A stretch of DNA of 64,000 nt, taken from the NCBI GenBank assembly GCA_900317305.1, contig ONGG01000012.1, forward strand, positions 1 through 64,000, given 5' to 3'. Source of the DNA: an uncultured Prevotellaceae bacterium (GTDB lineage Bacteria; Bacteroidota; Bacteroidia; Bacteroidales; Bacteroidaceae). Numbering within the stretch: position 1 is the stretch's first letter; every line of letters begins with the position of its first letter. Made by a program: the position numbers and the translations under genes. The notes under the pieces were generated by a model. That model ran no database searches and was not told the DNA's origin. It was given only the letters and a program-made list of their open reading frames with translations. Of the stretch, positions 50,244 through 59,713 are shown one piece after another.

Positions 50244-50803
50244 TTTTACCTATTTATATATATGGACAGCCGGTGCTGCGGAAGGTGGCCAAGGACATTC
50301 CTGAGGATTTCGAGCAGTTGCCCCAACTCATCAACGATATGTTTGTCACGCTCGATGAGTCGGAAGGTATCGGACTGGCCGCGCCCCAGGTGGGCAAGGA
50401 TATCAGGGTGGTGGTCATCGACCTCAATGTGCTCGCCGAGGATATGCCCGAATACAAGGACTTCCGCAAGGCTTTCATCAACCCGCATATCGAGGAGTAC
50501 GACGACAGCGAGACCGACACCATGGAGGAGGGATGCCTCAGCCTGCCGGGCATTCACGAGAAAGTGACTCGCCCCACGAGAATCAGGGTGACCTATGAGG
50601 ATGCCGACCGCAACCACCACGACGAGTGGGTGGATGGCTATCTGGCTCGCGTGATGCAGCATGAGTTCGACCACCTCGACGGCAAGATGTTCATCGACCG
50701 TATCTCGGCTTTCCGCAAACAGATGATCAAGAGCAAACTCAAGGCTCTGCTACAAGGTAGATACCGCTGTGGTTACCGCACCAAGGCGGCTCCTCAGAAA
50801 TAA
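50240..50803 (+). CDS. def: peptide deformylase
   Basis: A 187-residue metalloenzyme that removes the formyl group from new proteins. All three motifs are intact: GIGLAAPQV (about 44-52), EGCLSLPG (Cys ligand) and HEFDHLDG (two His and catalytic Glu). It has a short basic C-terminal tail. It overlaps yqgF by 4 bases; the TPR gene starts 31 bases after its stop. Length is normal for type I enzymes. Confidence 0.96.
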   Translation: MILPIYIYGQPVLRKVAKDIPEDFEQLPQLINDMFVTLDESEGIGLAAPQVGKDIRVVVIDLNVLAEDMPEYKDFRKAFINPHIEEYDDSETDTMEEGCLSLPGIHEKVTRPTRIRVTYEDADRNHHDEWVDGYLARVMQHEFDHLDGKMFIDRISAFRKQMIKSKLKALLQGRYRCGYRTKAAPQK

Positions 50804-50834
50804 GTCTTACTCCCTCAACCCCTTGTCGAATGGT

Positions 50835-52811
50835 ATGATGAGGCGTGTAGTCATATTCATCCTCGCACTTCTTCCACTCATGGCCTCGGCCCAGTTCAAT
50901 GTCGACAGGCTGATCATGAGTGGAAGAAGTGCGCTCTATTATGAGGACTACGTGCTTGCCATACAGCATTTCAACAGGGCCATCGACTCCAAACCCTACC
51001 TCTATGAACCATGGTTCTACAGGGGCGTGGCCAAATTCTATCTCGACGACTTCGCCGGGGCCGAGAAGGATTGTAGCGAGGCTATCGCGCTCAACCCGTA
51101 TGTCTCAGGCATCTATGAACTGCGCGGACTCTGCCGCATCCGACTGAAGAAATTCGAGGGGGCCATCTCCGACTACGACAGGGCGCTCAAAGACAACCCC
51201 TCGGCACAGAACTATTGGTTCAACCGAATGTTGTGCCGACTCGAACTCAAGGACTACGACCAGGTGCACCTTGACCTCGACACCATCATTGGCAAGTGGA
51301 GCAAATTCTCGCGTGCCTACTCGGTGAAGGCAGGGGTGTATCTTATGCAGAAAGACACTACGCAGGCAGCAGTATGGCTCGACAAGGCCCTCGAACTCGA
51401 TCCTTACGATGTGGATATGTGGATGACCAGGGCGAGTATCAGCCTTTCGAAAGGCAACTGGAAGGAGGCCGACGAGCACCTCACCAGGGTGATTCACCTC
51501 AAACCCAAAATGGTGCACAACTACCTCAACCGGGCCATCGCCCGACTCAACACCAATAACCTGCGAGGGGCGATGAGCGACTACGACACCGCCATCGAAC
51601 TCGATCCCGACAATTTCCTCGCCCACTATAACCGCGGACTGCTCAGGGTGCAGGTGGGCGACGACAACCGGGCCATCACCGACTTCGACTATGTCATACG
51701 CATGGAACCCAACAATGTGATGGCCATCTACAACAGGGCCGTGCTCTTGCACAAGATTGGTGACCTGCGTGGGGCCATTCGCGACTACTCCAGGGTTATC
51801 GAGCAGTATCCTAATTTCTGGATCGGGCTGCAGAACAGGGCCGAGTGCTACCGGCGGCTGGGCATGACCAACCAGGCCGAACTCGATGAGTTCCGCATCT
51901 TCAAGGCTCAGATGGACAAGCATATCGGCATCCAGCCACGATGGTCGCAAAGCCAGATCCGACAGACGCGAAAGAAGAGCGAGATCGACATGAGCAAGTA
52001 CAACCAGATTGTGGTCGAGGACGAGGAGAAGGTGGAGCACGAGTATGAGTTGGAGTACGAGAGCGTATACCGTGGAAAGGTGCAGCACCGCAAGGTGGAG
52101 ATCGAGGAGATGCCGATGTATCACCTCTCTTATCTCAGGTATGGGAATATCATCAAGTCGTATCAGGTCTTCGACCCTCTGGTAGAGGATTTCAACCAGA
52201 AAGAGCGGCCACGGCACAAGATTTACCTCACCTGCAACCCCAACTCGCTCAATGAGCAACAGTTGAGGCTGGTGTTCGCTGTCATCGACACCCTCACGGC
52301 CGATTTGCAGAACATGCCGGATATGAAAGCCACAAGATCGCTGCTCTTGCAAAGGGCGGTGGCCTACTCTGTGGTGCAGAACTTCGACGAGGCTATCGAT
52401 GACTTGAACACTTGCCTGAGTATCAACCCCAACGACCCGCTGGCCCTATGGCAGAGGGCTGTGTGCACGGCCCGGCTCAACGAATTGAGTTCGGTGAAGG
52501 CCACTGATACGCAGATCAAGAGTGCTGGTGCCATCGACGACCTCTCCAAGGTATTGGAAGTCGACTCCACCAATGCGTATGTCTACTACGACCGTGGCAA
52601 TCTCTATTTGGCACAAGACGACTACGAACATGCCATTGCCGATTTTACCAAGGCCATCTCGCTCAATACAAACATGGCCGAGGCTTATTACAACCGGGGG
52701 CTCGCGCTTATCCAGACTGGAAAGAAGGCGGAAGGCATCGAGGACCTGAGCCAAGCCGGCGAATTGGGCCTCTACAGTGCCTATGGCATGATCAAGAAAT
52801 ATTCGCAATAG
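50835..52811 (+). CDS. large exported TPR protein
   Basis: A 658-residue protein with a signal peptide after ATG ATG at 50835/50838 (MRRVVIFILALLPLMASA); the in-frame ATG at 50769 inside def is rejected. TPR units fill about 25-360 and 480-650 (IQHFNRAIDSKPYLYEPWFY, YLNRAIARLNTNNLRGAMSD, YYDRGNLYLAQDDYEHAIAD). In between is a charged segment without repeats (about 375-460, KKSEIDMSKYNQIVVEDEEK). Probably a periplasmic or envelope scaffold; the partner is unknown. It follows def closely and precedes the repeat-borne thrS promoter. Confidence 0.87.
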   Translation: MMRRVVIFILALLPLMASAQFNVDRLIMSGRSALYYEDYVLAIQHFNRAIDSKPYLYEPWFYRGVAKFYLDDFAGAEKDCSEAIALNPYVSGIYELRGLCRIRLKKFEGAISDYDRALKDNPSAQNYWFNRMLCRLELKDYDQVHLDLDTIIGKWSKFSRAYSVKAGVYLMQKDTTQAAVWLDKALELDPYDVDMWMTRASISLSKGNWKEADEHLTRVIHLKPKMVHNYLNRAIARLNTNNLRGAMSDYDTAIELDPDNFLAHYNRGLLRVQVGDDNRAITDFDYVIRMEPNNVMAIYNRAVLLHKIGDLRGAIRDYSRVIEQYPNFWIGLQNRAECYRRLGMTNQAELDEFRIFKAQMDKHIGIQPRWSQSQIRQTRKKSEIDMSKYNQIVVEDEEKVEHEYELEYESVYRGKVQHRKVEIEEMPMYHLSYLRYGNIIKSYQVFDPLVEDFNQKERPRHKIYLTCNPNSLNEQQLRLVFAVIDTLTADLQNMPDMKATRSLLLQRAVAYSVVQNFDEAIDDLNTCLSINPNDPLALWQRAVCTARLNELSSVKATDTQIKSAGAIDDLSKVLEVDSTNAYVYYDRGNLYLAQDDYEHAIADFTKAISLNTNMAEAYYNRGLALIQTGKKAEGIEDLSQAGELGLYSAYGMIKKYSQ

Positions 52812-52820
52812 GTGAAAAAC

Positions 52821-52912
52821 GAATCGCGTCGCGAAGCAAGGCTTCACCTCGGGCAAAGGAAACAAAAACTTTGTTTTTTGTTTCGTATTCCGCTCAGTTT
52901 GCACTATCTTTG
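52821..52912 (+). repeat. single hairpin-promoter element upstream of thrS
   Basis: Contains an inverted repeat GAAACAAAAA...TTTTTTGTTTC, then TATTCCGCTCAGTTTGCAC and TATCTTTG (52905-52912). The plan is that of the arrays at 10548 and 42151 with diverged sequence. It begins about 9 bases after the TPR stop. Confidence 0.75.
52905..52912 (+). promoter_or_regulatory. -7 box of thrS, repeat-borne
   Basis: TATCTTTG, with TTTC 20 bases upstream in place of TTTG. The thrS ATG is 41 bases downstream. No T-box or other long leader fits in this space. Confidence 0.75.
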
Positions 52913-52953
52913 CACCCAATTATCTTCATTCACAAATATTTGTTTAATTTGTT

Positions 52954-54918
52954 ATGATAAAAATCACATTCCCCGATGGCACTGTGCGTGAGTTCGAACA
53001 GGGTGTCACCGGTCTTCAAATCGCAGAGAGCATCTCGCCGGCTCTCGCCCGCAACGTTGTATCTTGCGGTGTCAATGGTGAGACAGTGGAACTCAACCGC
53101 CCCATCCTCAGCGATGCCACCATCGCCCTCTATAAATTTGAGGACGAGGAGGGAAAACACACCTTCTGGCACACCAGCGCTCACTTGCTGGCCGAGGCAT
53201 TGCAGGAGTTGTATCCTGGCATTCAGTTCGGATTCGGTCCGGCTGTCGAGAACGGATTCTTCTACGATGTGATGCCCAAAGAGGGTGATGTCATCTCGGA
53301 GAACGACTTCCCGAAGATTGAGGCGAAAATGATGGAACTGGCCAAGAAAAACGAGCCTGTAGTGCGCCATGATATCTCAAAGGCCGATGCCCTGCGTGAG
53401 TTCAAGGCTGCCGGACAGGAGTACAAGTGCGAGCACATCGACCTTGACCTCGAAGACGGTACCATCTCTACCTATACACAGGGTGCCTTCACCGACCTCT
53501 GCCGCGGACCGCACCTCATGTCGACAGGTGCCATCAAGGCCTTGAAAATCACCAGCGCCGCCGGTGCCTTCTGGCGTGGCGATGCCAAACGTGAGCAGAT
53601 GACCCGCATCTATGGCATCTCGTTCCCCAAGAAGAAGATGCTCGACGAGTATCTCCTTATGCTCGAGGAGGCAAAGAAGCGCGACCACCGCAAGATTGGT
53701 AAGGAAATGGAACTCTTCATGTTCTCCGAGCGCGTGGGTAGGGGACTCCCCATCTGGTTGCCTAAAGGCACCGACCTGCGACTCCGCCTGCAGGACATGC
53801 TGCGCAAGATACAGAAGAAGTTTGGTTATCAGGAAGTGATCACACCGCATATCGGAAGCAAGAACCTCTATGTCACTTCGGGCCACTATGCCCATTATGG
53901 CAAAGACTCGTTCCAGCCTATCCATACACCCGAGGAGGACGAGGAGTATATGCTCAAACCCATGAACTGCCCGCACCACTGCGAGGTGTTCGCCATGAAA
54001 CCACGGTCGTATAAGGACCTGCCCCTGCGCATCGCAGAGTTCGGTACCGTCTATCGCTATGAGAAGAGTGGCGAGTTGCACGGACTTACCCGTGTGCGCT
54101 CGTTCACCCAGGACGATGCCCATATCTTCTGCCGTCCCGACCAGGTGAAGGGTGAGTTCCTCCGCGTGATGGACATCATTCAGGCCGTGTTCAAAATCTT
54201 CAACTTCGACAACTTCGAGGCTCAGATCTCTCTCCGCGACCCCAAGGACACCGAGAAATATATCGGTAGCGACGAGGTGTGGCGCGAGAGCGAGCAGGCC
54301 ATCATCGATGCTTGCAAGGAGAAGGGACTCGATGCCAAGATAGAGTATGGAGAGGCCGCTTTCTACGGACCGAAACTCGACTTCATGGTGAAGGACGCCA
54401 TTGGCCGCCGCTGGCAGTTGGGCACCATTCAGGTGGACTACAACCTGCCGCAGCGTTTCAAACTCGAATATGTGGCTGAGGACAACTCCAAGCAGACGCC
54501 CGTGATGGTGCACCGCGCACCCTTCGGTTCGATGGAGCGCTTCACTGCCGTGCTCATCGAGCATACCGCCGGACACTTCCCATTGTGGCTTACCCCCGAC
54601 CAGGTGGCCATACTGCCCATCTCAGAGAAATTCAACGACTACGCCCGCGAGGTGCTGCGCTATTTCGACGAGCAAGGCGTGCGTGCCGTCATCGACGACC
54701 GCAACGAGAAGATTGGACGCAAAATCCGCGACAATGAGCTCAAACGCGTGCCTTATATGGTCATCGTGGGAGAGAAGGAGTCGGCCGAAGGACTCGTTTC
54801 CATGCGCAAGCAGGGTGGCGGCGAGCAGGCTACCATGACGATGCAGGAGTTCGCTGCCCGTGTCAATGCCGAGGTGGCAGAGATGCTCGAGGCTACGAAT
54901 ATCCAGCCCAAAGACTGA
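52954..54918 (+). CDS. thrS: threonyl-tRNA synthetase
   Basis: A 654-residue class II synthetase. Domains: TGS (1-60), editing domain (about 65-240, [12 protein letters not shown] with the HxxxH motif), catalytic core (about 265-540) and anticodon-binding domain (about 545-645). The zinc ligands are Cys339 in MNCPHHC, His390 in DDAHIF and a His near 520 in VHRAPFGS. Motif 2 is [18 protein letters not shown]. All are intact, so it is an active enzyme. Transcribed from the repeat-borne promoter; terminator at 54940. Confidence 0.97.
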   Translation: MIKITFPDGTVREFEQGVTGLQIAESISPALARNVVSCGVNGETVELNRPILSDATIALYKFEDEEGKHTFWHTSAHLLAEALQELYPGIQFGFGPAVENGFFYDVMPKEGDVISENDFPKIEAKMMELAKKNEPVVRHDISKADALREFKAAGQEYKCEHIDLDLEDGTISTYTQGAFTDLCRGPHLMSTGAIKALKITSAAGAFWRGDAKREQMTRIYGISFPKKKMLDEYLLMLEEAKKRDHRKIGKEMELFMFSERVGRGLPIWLPKGTDLRLRLQDMLRKIQKKFGYQEVITPHIGSKNLYVTSGHYAHYGKDSFQPIHTPEEDEEYMLKPMNCPHHCEVFAMKPRSYKDLPLRIAEFGTVYRYEKSGELHGLTRVRSFTQDDAHIFCRPDQVKGEFLRVMDIIQAVFKIFNFDNFEAQISLRDPKDTEKYIGSDEVWRESEQAIIDACKEKGLDAKIEYGEAAFYGPKLDFMVKDAIGRRWQLGTIQVDYNLPQRFKLEYVAEDNSKQTPVMVHRAPFGSMERFTAVLIEHTAGHFPLWLTPDQVAILPISEKFNDYAREVLRYFDEQGVRAVIDDRNEKIGRKIRDNELKRVPYMVIVGEKESAEGLVSMRKQGGGEQATMTMQEFAARVNAEVAEMLEATNIQPKD

Positions 54919-54939
54919 TGGCTGGTTAGCCAGATACGA

Positions 54940-54977
54940 CAAGGGAGGTGCCGGCAAGGTGCCTCCCTTGTTGCTTC
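54940..54977 (+). terminator. terminator of thrS
   Basis: CAAGGGAGG (54940-54948) pairs with CCTCCCTTG (54962-54970), followed by a T-rich tract. Confidence 0.82.
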
Positions 54978-55071
54978 TTTTTATCCCAGTCTTCCTTTTG
55001 TGTGCCCTGCCAATCCGTTCCCCAAAAGGGAAAAAAGAGCAAAAATAGCCAATAAAAAATTGGGAAATAAT

Positions 55072-55102
55072 TTTGCTAATTACCTAATTTATCGTAACTT
55101 TG
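55072..55102 (+). promoter_or_regulatory. promoter of infC-rpmI-rplT
   Basis: TTTG (55072-55075), 19 bases, TAACTTTG (55095-55102): exact consensus. The predicted leader is only about 20 bases. Confidence 0.88.
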
Positions 55103-55127
55103 CAGCCGCTTATCATAAAAATGTTGA

Positions 55128-55829
55128 ATGAAGAACGACAAAAAGAACAATCAGTACCGAGTTAATGAGCAAATACGCGTGAGAGAAGTGCGTGTCGTCG
55201 GCGACGATGGCGCCGTTGTCATGCCTACCCGTCAGGCCCTCGACCTGGCTCGCCAGAAAGGGGTCGACTTGGTGGAAATCTCACCCAATGCACAGCCACC
55301 GGTTTGTCGTCTCATCGACTACTCCAAGTTCCTCTACCAGCAGAAAAAGCGTGCTAAGGAGATGAAAGCCAAGCAAGTGAAGGTGGAGGTCAAGGAAATC
55401 CGTTTCGGTCCTCAGACTGGCGAGAACGACTACAACTTCAAGCTCAAGCACGCCAAGGAGTTCCTTCTCGATGGCAACAAGGTGCGCGCTTATGTGTTCT
55501 TCCGTGGCCGTTCTATCCTGTTCAAGGAGCAGGGAGAGGTTTTGCTGCTGAGGTTTGCCAACGACCTTGAGGAGTTTGGAAAGGTAGAGCAGATGCCACA
55601 GCTCGAGGGCAAGAAGATGGCCATCTTCATCGCACCAAAGAAAGCGGGCGTGGCAAAGAAGAGCCAGCAGAAGATGGACCGCGAGAAGCGGGAGGCAGAG
55701 GCCAAAGAGGCCGCACGCCAGGCCAAGGAGGCTGAGACAGCCAGTGAGGAGCCTGCAGGTGGCGGACTGCTTGCCAATGCGAGAATCAGCGAGGAGGCCC
55801 TTAAGAAGCTCACAGAAAACAATGACTAA
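55128..55829 (+). CDS. infC: translation initiation factor IF-3 with long C-terminal extension
   Basis: A 233-residue IF-3, some 50 residues longer than usual. N-domain: [17 protein letters not shown] (about 12-28); linker and C-domain: [56 protein letters not shown]. The extension (about 180-233) is Lys/Glu/Ala-rich helix ([20 protein letters not shown]), typical of Bacteroidetes. The start is an ordinary ATG, unlike the rare AUU used for autoregulation in E. coli. An ATG at 55121 in another frame opens a 14-codon frame overlapping the start (55121-55165). First gene of the L35-L20 operon. Confidence 0.95.
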   Translation: MKNDKKNNQYRVNEQIRVREVRVVGDDGAVVMPTRQALDLARQKGVDLVEISPNAQPPVCRLIDYSKFLYQQKKRAKEMKAKQVKVEVKEIRFGPQTGENDYNFKLKHAKEFLLDGNKVRAYVFFRGRSILFKEQGEVLLLRFANDLEEFGKVEQMPQLEGKKMAIFIAPKKAGVAKKSQQKMDREKREAEAKEAARQAKEAETASEEPAGGGLLANARISEEALKKLTENND

Positions 55830-55891
55830 AGTGCGTAACGCCGGGTATATGCGTTGCCACTGTATAATAAATAACTAAATACAATAAAAAA

Positions 55892-56089
55892 ATGCCAAAA
55901 GTAAAGACAAACTCCGGTGCCAAGAAGAGATTCCGTTTCACCGGAACTGGTAAGATCAAGAGACATCACGCTTACCACAGTCACATTCTCACGAAGAAGA
56001 CGAAGAAACAAAAACGTAACCTGGTTCATCAGGCAATTGTCGACCGCTCCAACCTCAAGCAGGTGCGCGACTTGCTCTGTCTGCGTTAA
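55892..56089 (+). CDS. rpmI: 50S ribosomal protein L35
   Basis: A 65-residue basic protein starting [20 protein letters not shown], a full match to L35, ending in DLLCLR. It lies 62 bases behind infC and 31 bases before rplT, the usual gene order. It is part of the large ribosomal subunit. Confidence 0.97.
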   Translation: MPKVKTNSGAKKRFRFTGTGKIKRHHAYHSHILTKKTKKQKRNLVHQAIVDRSNLKQVRDLLCLR

Positions 56090-56120
56090 TTGAAGTCAAA
56101 CATTTTAAAGGAAAAAAACT

Positions 56121-56465
56121 ATGCCAAGATCAGTAAACCACGTTGCTTCAAAAGCAAGAAGAACCAGAATCCTCAAGCTCACAAAGGGTTATTTTGGTGC
56201 CCGTAAAAATGTTTGGACCGTTGCCAAAAACACATGGGAGAAAGGTCTTACCTACGCCTATCGTGATCGCCGCAACAAGAAACGTACGTTCCGCTCACTG
56301 TGGATCCAGCGTATCAACGCTGCCGCTCGCCTCAATGGCATGAGCTATTCACAGTTGATGGGTGCGCTCAGCAAGGCTGGTATCGAGATCAACCGCAAGG
56401 TGCTCGCCGACCTCGCTGTCAACAATCCCGAGGCTTTCAAGGCTATCGTCGAAAAAGTGAAGTAA
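56121..56465 (+). CDS. rplT: 50S ribosomal protein L20
   Basis: A 114-residue protein starting [20 protein letters not shown] with the long N-terminal helix and the C-terminal RNA-binding domain ([20 protein letters not shown]). L20 assembles early on 23S rRNA and in many bacteria represses this operon; here the leader before infC looks too short for the known control site. Last gene of the operon, followed by a strong terminator. Confidence 0.97.
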   Translation: MPRSVNHVASKARRTRILKLTKGYFGARKNVWTVAKNTWEKGLTYAYRDRRNKKRTFRSLWIQRINAAARLNGMSYSQLMGALSKAGIEINRKVLADLAVNNPEAFKAIVEKVK

Positions 56466-56487
56466 ATCGCAGTATTCTGCAAACAAT

Positions 56488-56527
56488 AAGTCGCCGTTGC
56501 TCTTCAGTGAGTAACGGCGACTTTTTT
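56488..56527 (+). terminator. terminator of infC-rpmI-rplT
   Basis: AAGTCGCCGTT (56488-56498) pairs with AACGGCGACTT (56513-56523), followed by a T-run. Confidence 0.9.
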
Positions 56528-56569
56528 GTGGTCTTTCCAATAATTCCAGTTGTTCTGTTCGCTCCCGAT

Positions 56570-58705
56570 TTAGTCATCGATATGCTTCATGCTCAATGCG
56601 ATGCGGTTGCGGCGGTAGTCAATCTCTTTCACGCGCACCTTCACGTGTTGGTGCAGGTGCACCACGTCGTTGGGGTCTTTCACGTAGCGGTTGGCCAACT
56701 GTGAGATATGCACAAGTCCGTCTTGGTGCACGCCGATGTCGACGAAGGCACCGAAGTTGGTGATGTTGGTCACGATGCCTGGAAGCACCATGCCCTCCAC
56801 CAGGTCGTCGATACTCGTCACGTTGGGATCGAACTCAAACTCCTCGATTTGCTCTCGGGGGTCACGGCCGGGTTTCTCGAGCTCGCTCATGATGTCGGTA
56901 AGGGTGGGCATGCCCACGTCACCGCTCACGTAGCGACGGATGTCGATGGCCTGCCGTTTCTGCTTGTCGGCAATCAGTTCGTCCACAGTGCATTGGCAGT
57001 CTTTGGCCATCTGCGCCACGATGGGGTAACTCTCAGGATGTACGGCACTGTTGTCGAGCGGGTTCTTCGCTCCGGGGATGCGGAGGAAACCGGCGCATTG
57101 CTCATAGGCTGAGGGCCCCAGCCGTGGCACTTTCTTCAGTTGAGCCCTGCTGGTGAAGGCACCATGCTCACGGCGGTATTCCACGATGTTTTTCGCCAGG
57201 GTCGGACCCAGTCCGCTCACGTAGGTGAGCAGATGTTGGCTCGCGGTGTTCAGGTTCACGCCCACGGAGTTCACGCAACTCTCCACGGTCAGGTCGAGGC
57301 TGTGTTTCAGTTTGCTTTGGTCCACATCGTGCTGGTATTGTCCCACGCCGATGCTCTTCGGGTCGATTTTCACCAGTTCGGCCAGGGGGTCCATCAGTCG
57401 GCGCCCGATGATCACCGCGCCACGCACTGTCACGTCCTCGTCGGGGAATTCCTCGCGGGCGGTCTTCGAAGCCGAATAGACCGAGGCACCATCCTCGCTC
57501 ACTACGAAGGTTTGCACCTTGTGCTTGAAGTTGAGGTCCTTCACGAATTCAGAGGTCTCGCGGCTGGCTGTACCATTGCCGATGGCGATGGCCTCGATGC
57601 CGTAGTCCTCCACCATCTGCTCCACATGTACGGTGGCCTGCATGCGGTGGTTCACGGGAGGGTGGGGGAAGATGGCCTCATGGTGCAGCAGGTTGCCCTG
57701 TGCGTCGAGGCACACCACCTTGCAGCCGGTACGGAATCCAGGGTCGATGCCCATCACGCGTTTCTGCCCAAGGGGTGCGGCGAGAAGCAGTTGGCGCAGG
57801 TTCTCGGCGAACACCGTGATGGCCTCATCGTCGGCCTTCTCCTTGCTCAGGGCGGCAAACTCTGTCTCTATCGAGGGGCGCAGCAGACGCTTGTAGGCAT
57901 CCTCCACGGCTTCTTCTACCAGGCGGCTGCATGGTCCATGTCCTCTTACATGCTGGCGTTTCAGCCGTGCCACGCAGTCGTCGTCATCGGCACCGATGCT
58001 CACGCGCAGTATGCCCTCGCTCTCTCCGCGCCGCATGGCCAGCAGGCGGTGCGACGAGCAGCGTCTGAGGGGTTCGCTGAAGTCGAAATAGTCGGAATAT
58101 TTGGCGGCCTCGTCGGTCTCGGCCTTGGCTTTCACCACACGCGAGGTGATGACGGCCTCACGACGGAAAGCCAGTCGCATCTGGTTGCGCGACTGCTCGT
58201 TCTCGCTCACCATTTCGGCAATAATGTCCTGGGCACCTTTCAGGGCGGCGTCCACATCGGCCACACCGTCTTTCACAAATCTGCGGGCGGCTACTTGTGG
58301 CTGTGGTTCGCGTTGGAGCAGCAGGATGGTGGCTAGGGGTTCCAGACCTTGCTCACGGGCCACTTGGGCACGGGTACGCCGCTTGGGCCTGTAGGGCAGG
58401 TAGAGATCTTCGAGTACGGTGGGCTCCCAGCATTCCTTGATGCGTTTCTCCAAGTCGTCGGTCAGTTTGCCTTGTTCGCCGATGGTCTTCAGGATGGTCT
58501 CCTTGCGCTTTTCCAGTTCCTTCAGTTTGTCGTAGGCATCAGCTATCTGGCCGATTTGCACTTCGTTCAGGTTGCCGGTGCGCTCTTTGCGGTAACGGGC
58601 GATGAAGGGGATGGTGCAACCCAGGTCGAGCAGTGCGATGGTGTTGTCTACTCCCTCTTCGGGCAGTTGCAGCCGTTGTGCGATTATTTTGGTGATGGTA
58701 TTCAT
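56570..58705 (-). CDS. tex: Tex-family S1 RNA-binding transcription accessory protein
   Basis: A 711-residue Tex protein; ATG at 58705 gives MNTITKIIAQRLQLPEEGVD, the typical start (the frame extends further up to 58765 without support). Parts: Tex N-terminal helical region (about 1-190), YqgF-like domain (about 315-450, VMGIDPGFRTGCKVV, IAIGNGTASRET), helix-hairpin-helix (LTYVSGLGPTLAKNIVEYR), and S1 domain at the end (LPGIVTNITNFGAFVDIGVH). Tex acts in transcription and RNA turnover. The minus-strand TATCTTCG at 58735-58742 is a likely -7 box. All domains intact. Confidence 0.94.
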   Translation of the reverse strand: MNTITKIIAQRLQLPEEGVDNTIALLDLGCTIPFIARYRKERTGNLNEVQIGQIADAYDKLKELEKRKETILKTIGEQGKLTDDLEKRIKECWEPTVLEDLYLPYRPKRRTRAQVAREQGLEPLATILLLQREPQPQVAARRFVKDGVADVDAALKGAQDIIAEMVSENEQSRNQMRLAFRREAVITSRVVKAKAETDEAAKYSDYFDFSEPLRRCSSHRLLAMRRGESEGILRVSIGADDDDCVARLKRQHVRGHGPCSRLVEEAVEDAYKRLLRPSIETEFAALSKEKADDEAITVFAENLRQLLLAAPLGQKRVMGIDPGFRTGCKVVCLDAQGNLLHHEAIFPHPPVNHRMQATVHVEQMVEDYGIEAIAIGNGTASRETSEFVKDLNFKHKVQTFVVSEDGASVYSASKTAREEFPDEDVTVRGAVIIGRRLMDPLAELVKIDPKSIGVGQYQHDVDQSKLKHSLDLTVESCVNSVGVNLNTASQHLLTYVSGLGPTLAKNIVEYRREHGAFTSRAQLKKVPRLGPSAYEQCAGFLRIPGAKNPLDNSAVHPESYPIVAQMAKDCQCTVDELIADKQKRQAIDIRRYVSGDVGMPTLTDIMSELEKPGRDPREQIEEFEFDPNVTSIDDLVEGMVLPGIVTNITNFGAFVDIGVHQDGLVHISQLANRYVKDPNDVVHLHQHVKVRVKEIDYRRNRIALSMKHIDD

Positions 58706-58783
58706 CGTCTTGGTTTGGATTGGTTTTGTTGATGCGAAGATAGCGATTTCCCGCCAAACGGCCAAATGTAGGCCATACGAAAA

Positions 58784-59590
58784 TCATCTTTGGCGGTCGC
58801 GGAGTTCCCAGAAAGCCACGGCAGCCGCTGCCGCCACGTTGAGTGAGTCGACACCATGCTGCATCGGGATACGCACCACATGGTCGGCCTCGTCGATGGT
58901 TTGTTGTGGCAGTCCGTCGCCTTCTGTGCCCATGATGATGGCTAGTCGGGGTATCTCGGCGAGGATGGGATGGTCGATGGGGATGGAGTCGTCGGTGAGT
59001 GCCATTGCTGCGGTCTGGAATCCCATATTGTGCAGTTCACCAGGAAGTTGCGTTATCCAAGTCCAAGGCACGAGAAACACCGACCCCATCGACACTCTTA
59101 CGGCCCGCCGGTTGAGTGGGTCGCACGAGTTGGGGGTGAGCAGCACGGCGTCGATGCCCAGTGCCGCGGCCGACCGGAATATCGCTCCGATGTTGGTGGT
59201 GTCTACCACTCCGTCTATCACCACCACTCTTCTGGCATCCCGGCACACCTCCTCCACGGTGGGGGCCATGGGGCGCCGCATGGCGCAGAGCACGCCTCGT
59301 GTCAGGGTGTATCCAGTGAGAGAGGCGAGCAGTTCTCTGCTGCCCGTGTAGACGGGCATATCGGGGTGAGCGCCGATGATGCTGGCGGCATCGCCGTCGA
59401 TGTGTTTCTGTTCGCACAGTAGGGCCACGGGTTCATAGCCGGCCCCCAGTGCCACGTTGATCACTTTGGGACTTTCGGCGATGAAAATGCCTTTTGTGGG
59501 TTCGATGCGGTTGCGCAGTTGTGCCTCGGTCAGCGTACTGAAAATCTCCACCCCGGGATGTTGGAGTGATGTGATAGGGATAATGGGCAT
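58784..59590 (-). CDS. SPOUT (TrmH/SpoU-type) RNA methyltransferase
   Basis: A 268-residue protein. N-terminal substrate-binding domain (about 1-105, RNRIEPTKGIFIAESPKV) and SpoU methylase domain (about 115-265) with VIDGVVDTTNIGAIFRSAAA, IMGTEGDGLP and IPMQHGVDSLNVAAAAAV, the three motifs of the trefoil knot that binds S-adenosylmethionine. It 2'-O-methylates a ribose in rRNA or tRNA; the site is not clear. Its promoter (TATCTTTG, 59608-59615) appears to come from a partial hairpin-promoter element. tex follows 78 bases downstream. Confidence 0.92.
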   Translation of the reverse strand: MPIIPITSLQHPGVEIFSTLTEAQLRNRIEPTKGIFIAESPKVINVALGAGYEPVALLCEQKHIDGDAASIIGAHPDMPVYTGSRELLASLTGYTLTRGVLCAMRRPMAPTVEEVCRDARRVVVIDGVVDTTNIGAIFRSAAALGIDAVLLTPNSCDPLNRRAVRVSMGSVFLVPWTWITQLPGELHNMGFQTAAMALTDDSIPIDHPILAEIPRLAIIMGTEGDGLPQQTIDEADHVVRIPMQHGVDSLNVAAAAAVAFWELRDRQR

Positions 59591-59607
59591 CTTTTTCTTT
59601 TTGGGAA

Positions 59608-59660
59608 CAAAGATAGTGCAAGGCGAGATCTTGGCCGCGAAGCGGCAGTGTAGTGCAAGA
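59608..59660 (-). promoter_or_regulatory. promoter of the SPOUT methyltransferase, partial repeat element
   Basis: Read on the minus strand: CCGCTTCGCGGCC, then CGCCTTGCAC and TATCTTTG (59608-59615), 18 bases before the ATG. The GCAC-TATCTTTG end and GC-rich part resemble the repeat family; the AT-rich hairpin is absent. Confidence 0.6.
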
Positions 59661-59684
59661 ACCGCGGCCTATTTTGGCCGCGGT
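59661..59684 (-). terminator. terminator of the sigma factor-membrane protein operon
   Basis: ACCGCGGCC and GGCCGCGGT with a 6-base loop. It lies 30 bases past the stop of the membrane protein gene. No T-run follows. Confidence 0.7.
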
Positions 59685-59713
59685 CTGAAGGCATGTTAGA
59701 AAAAAGAGCACTA

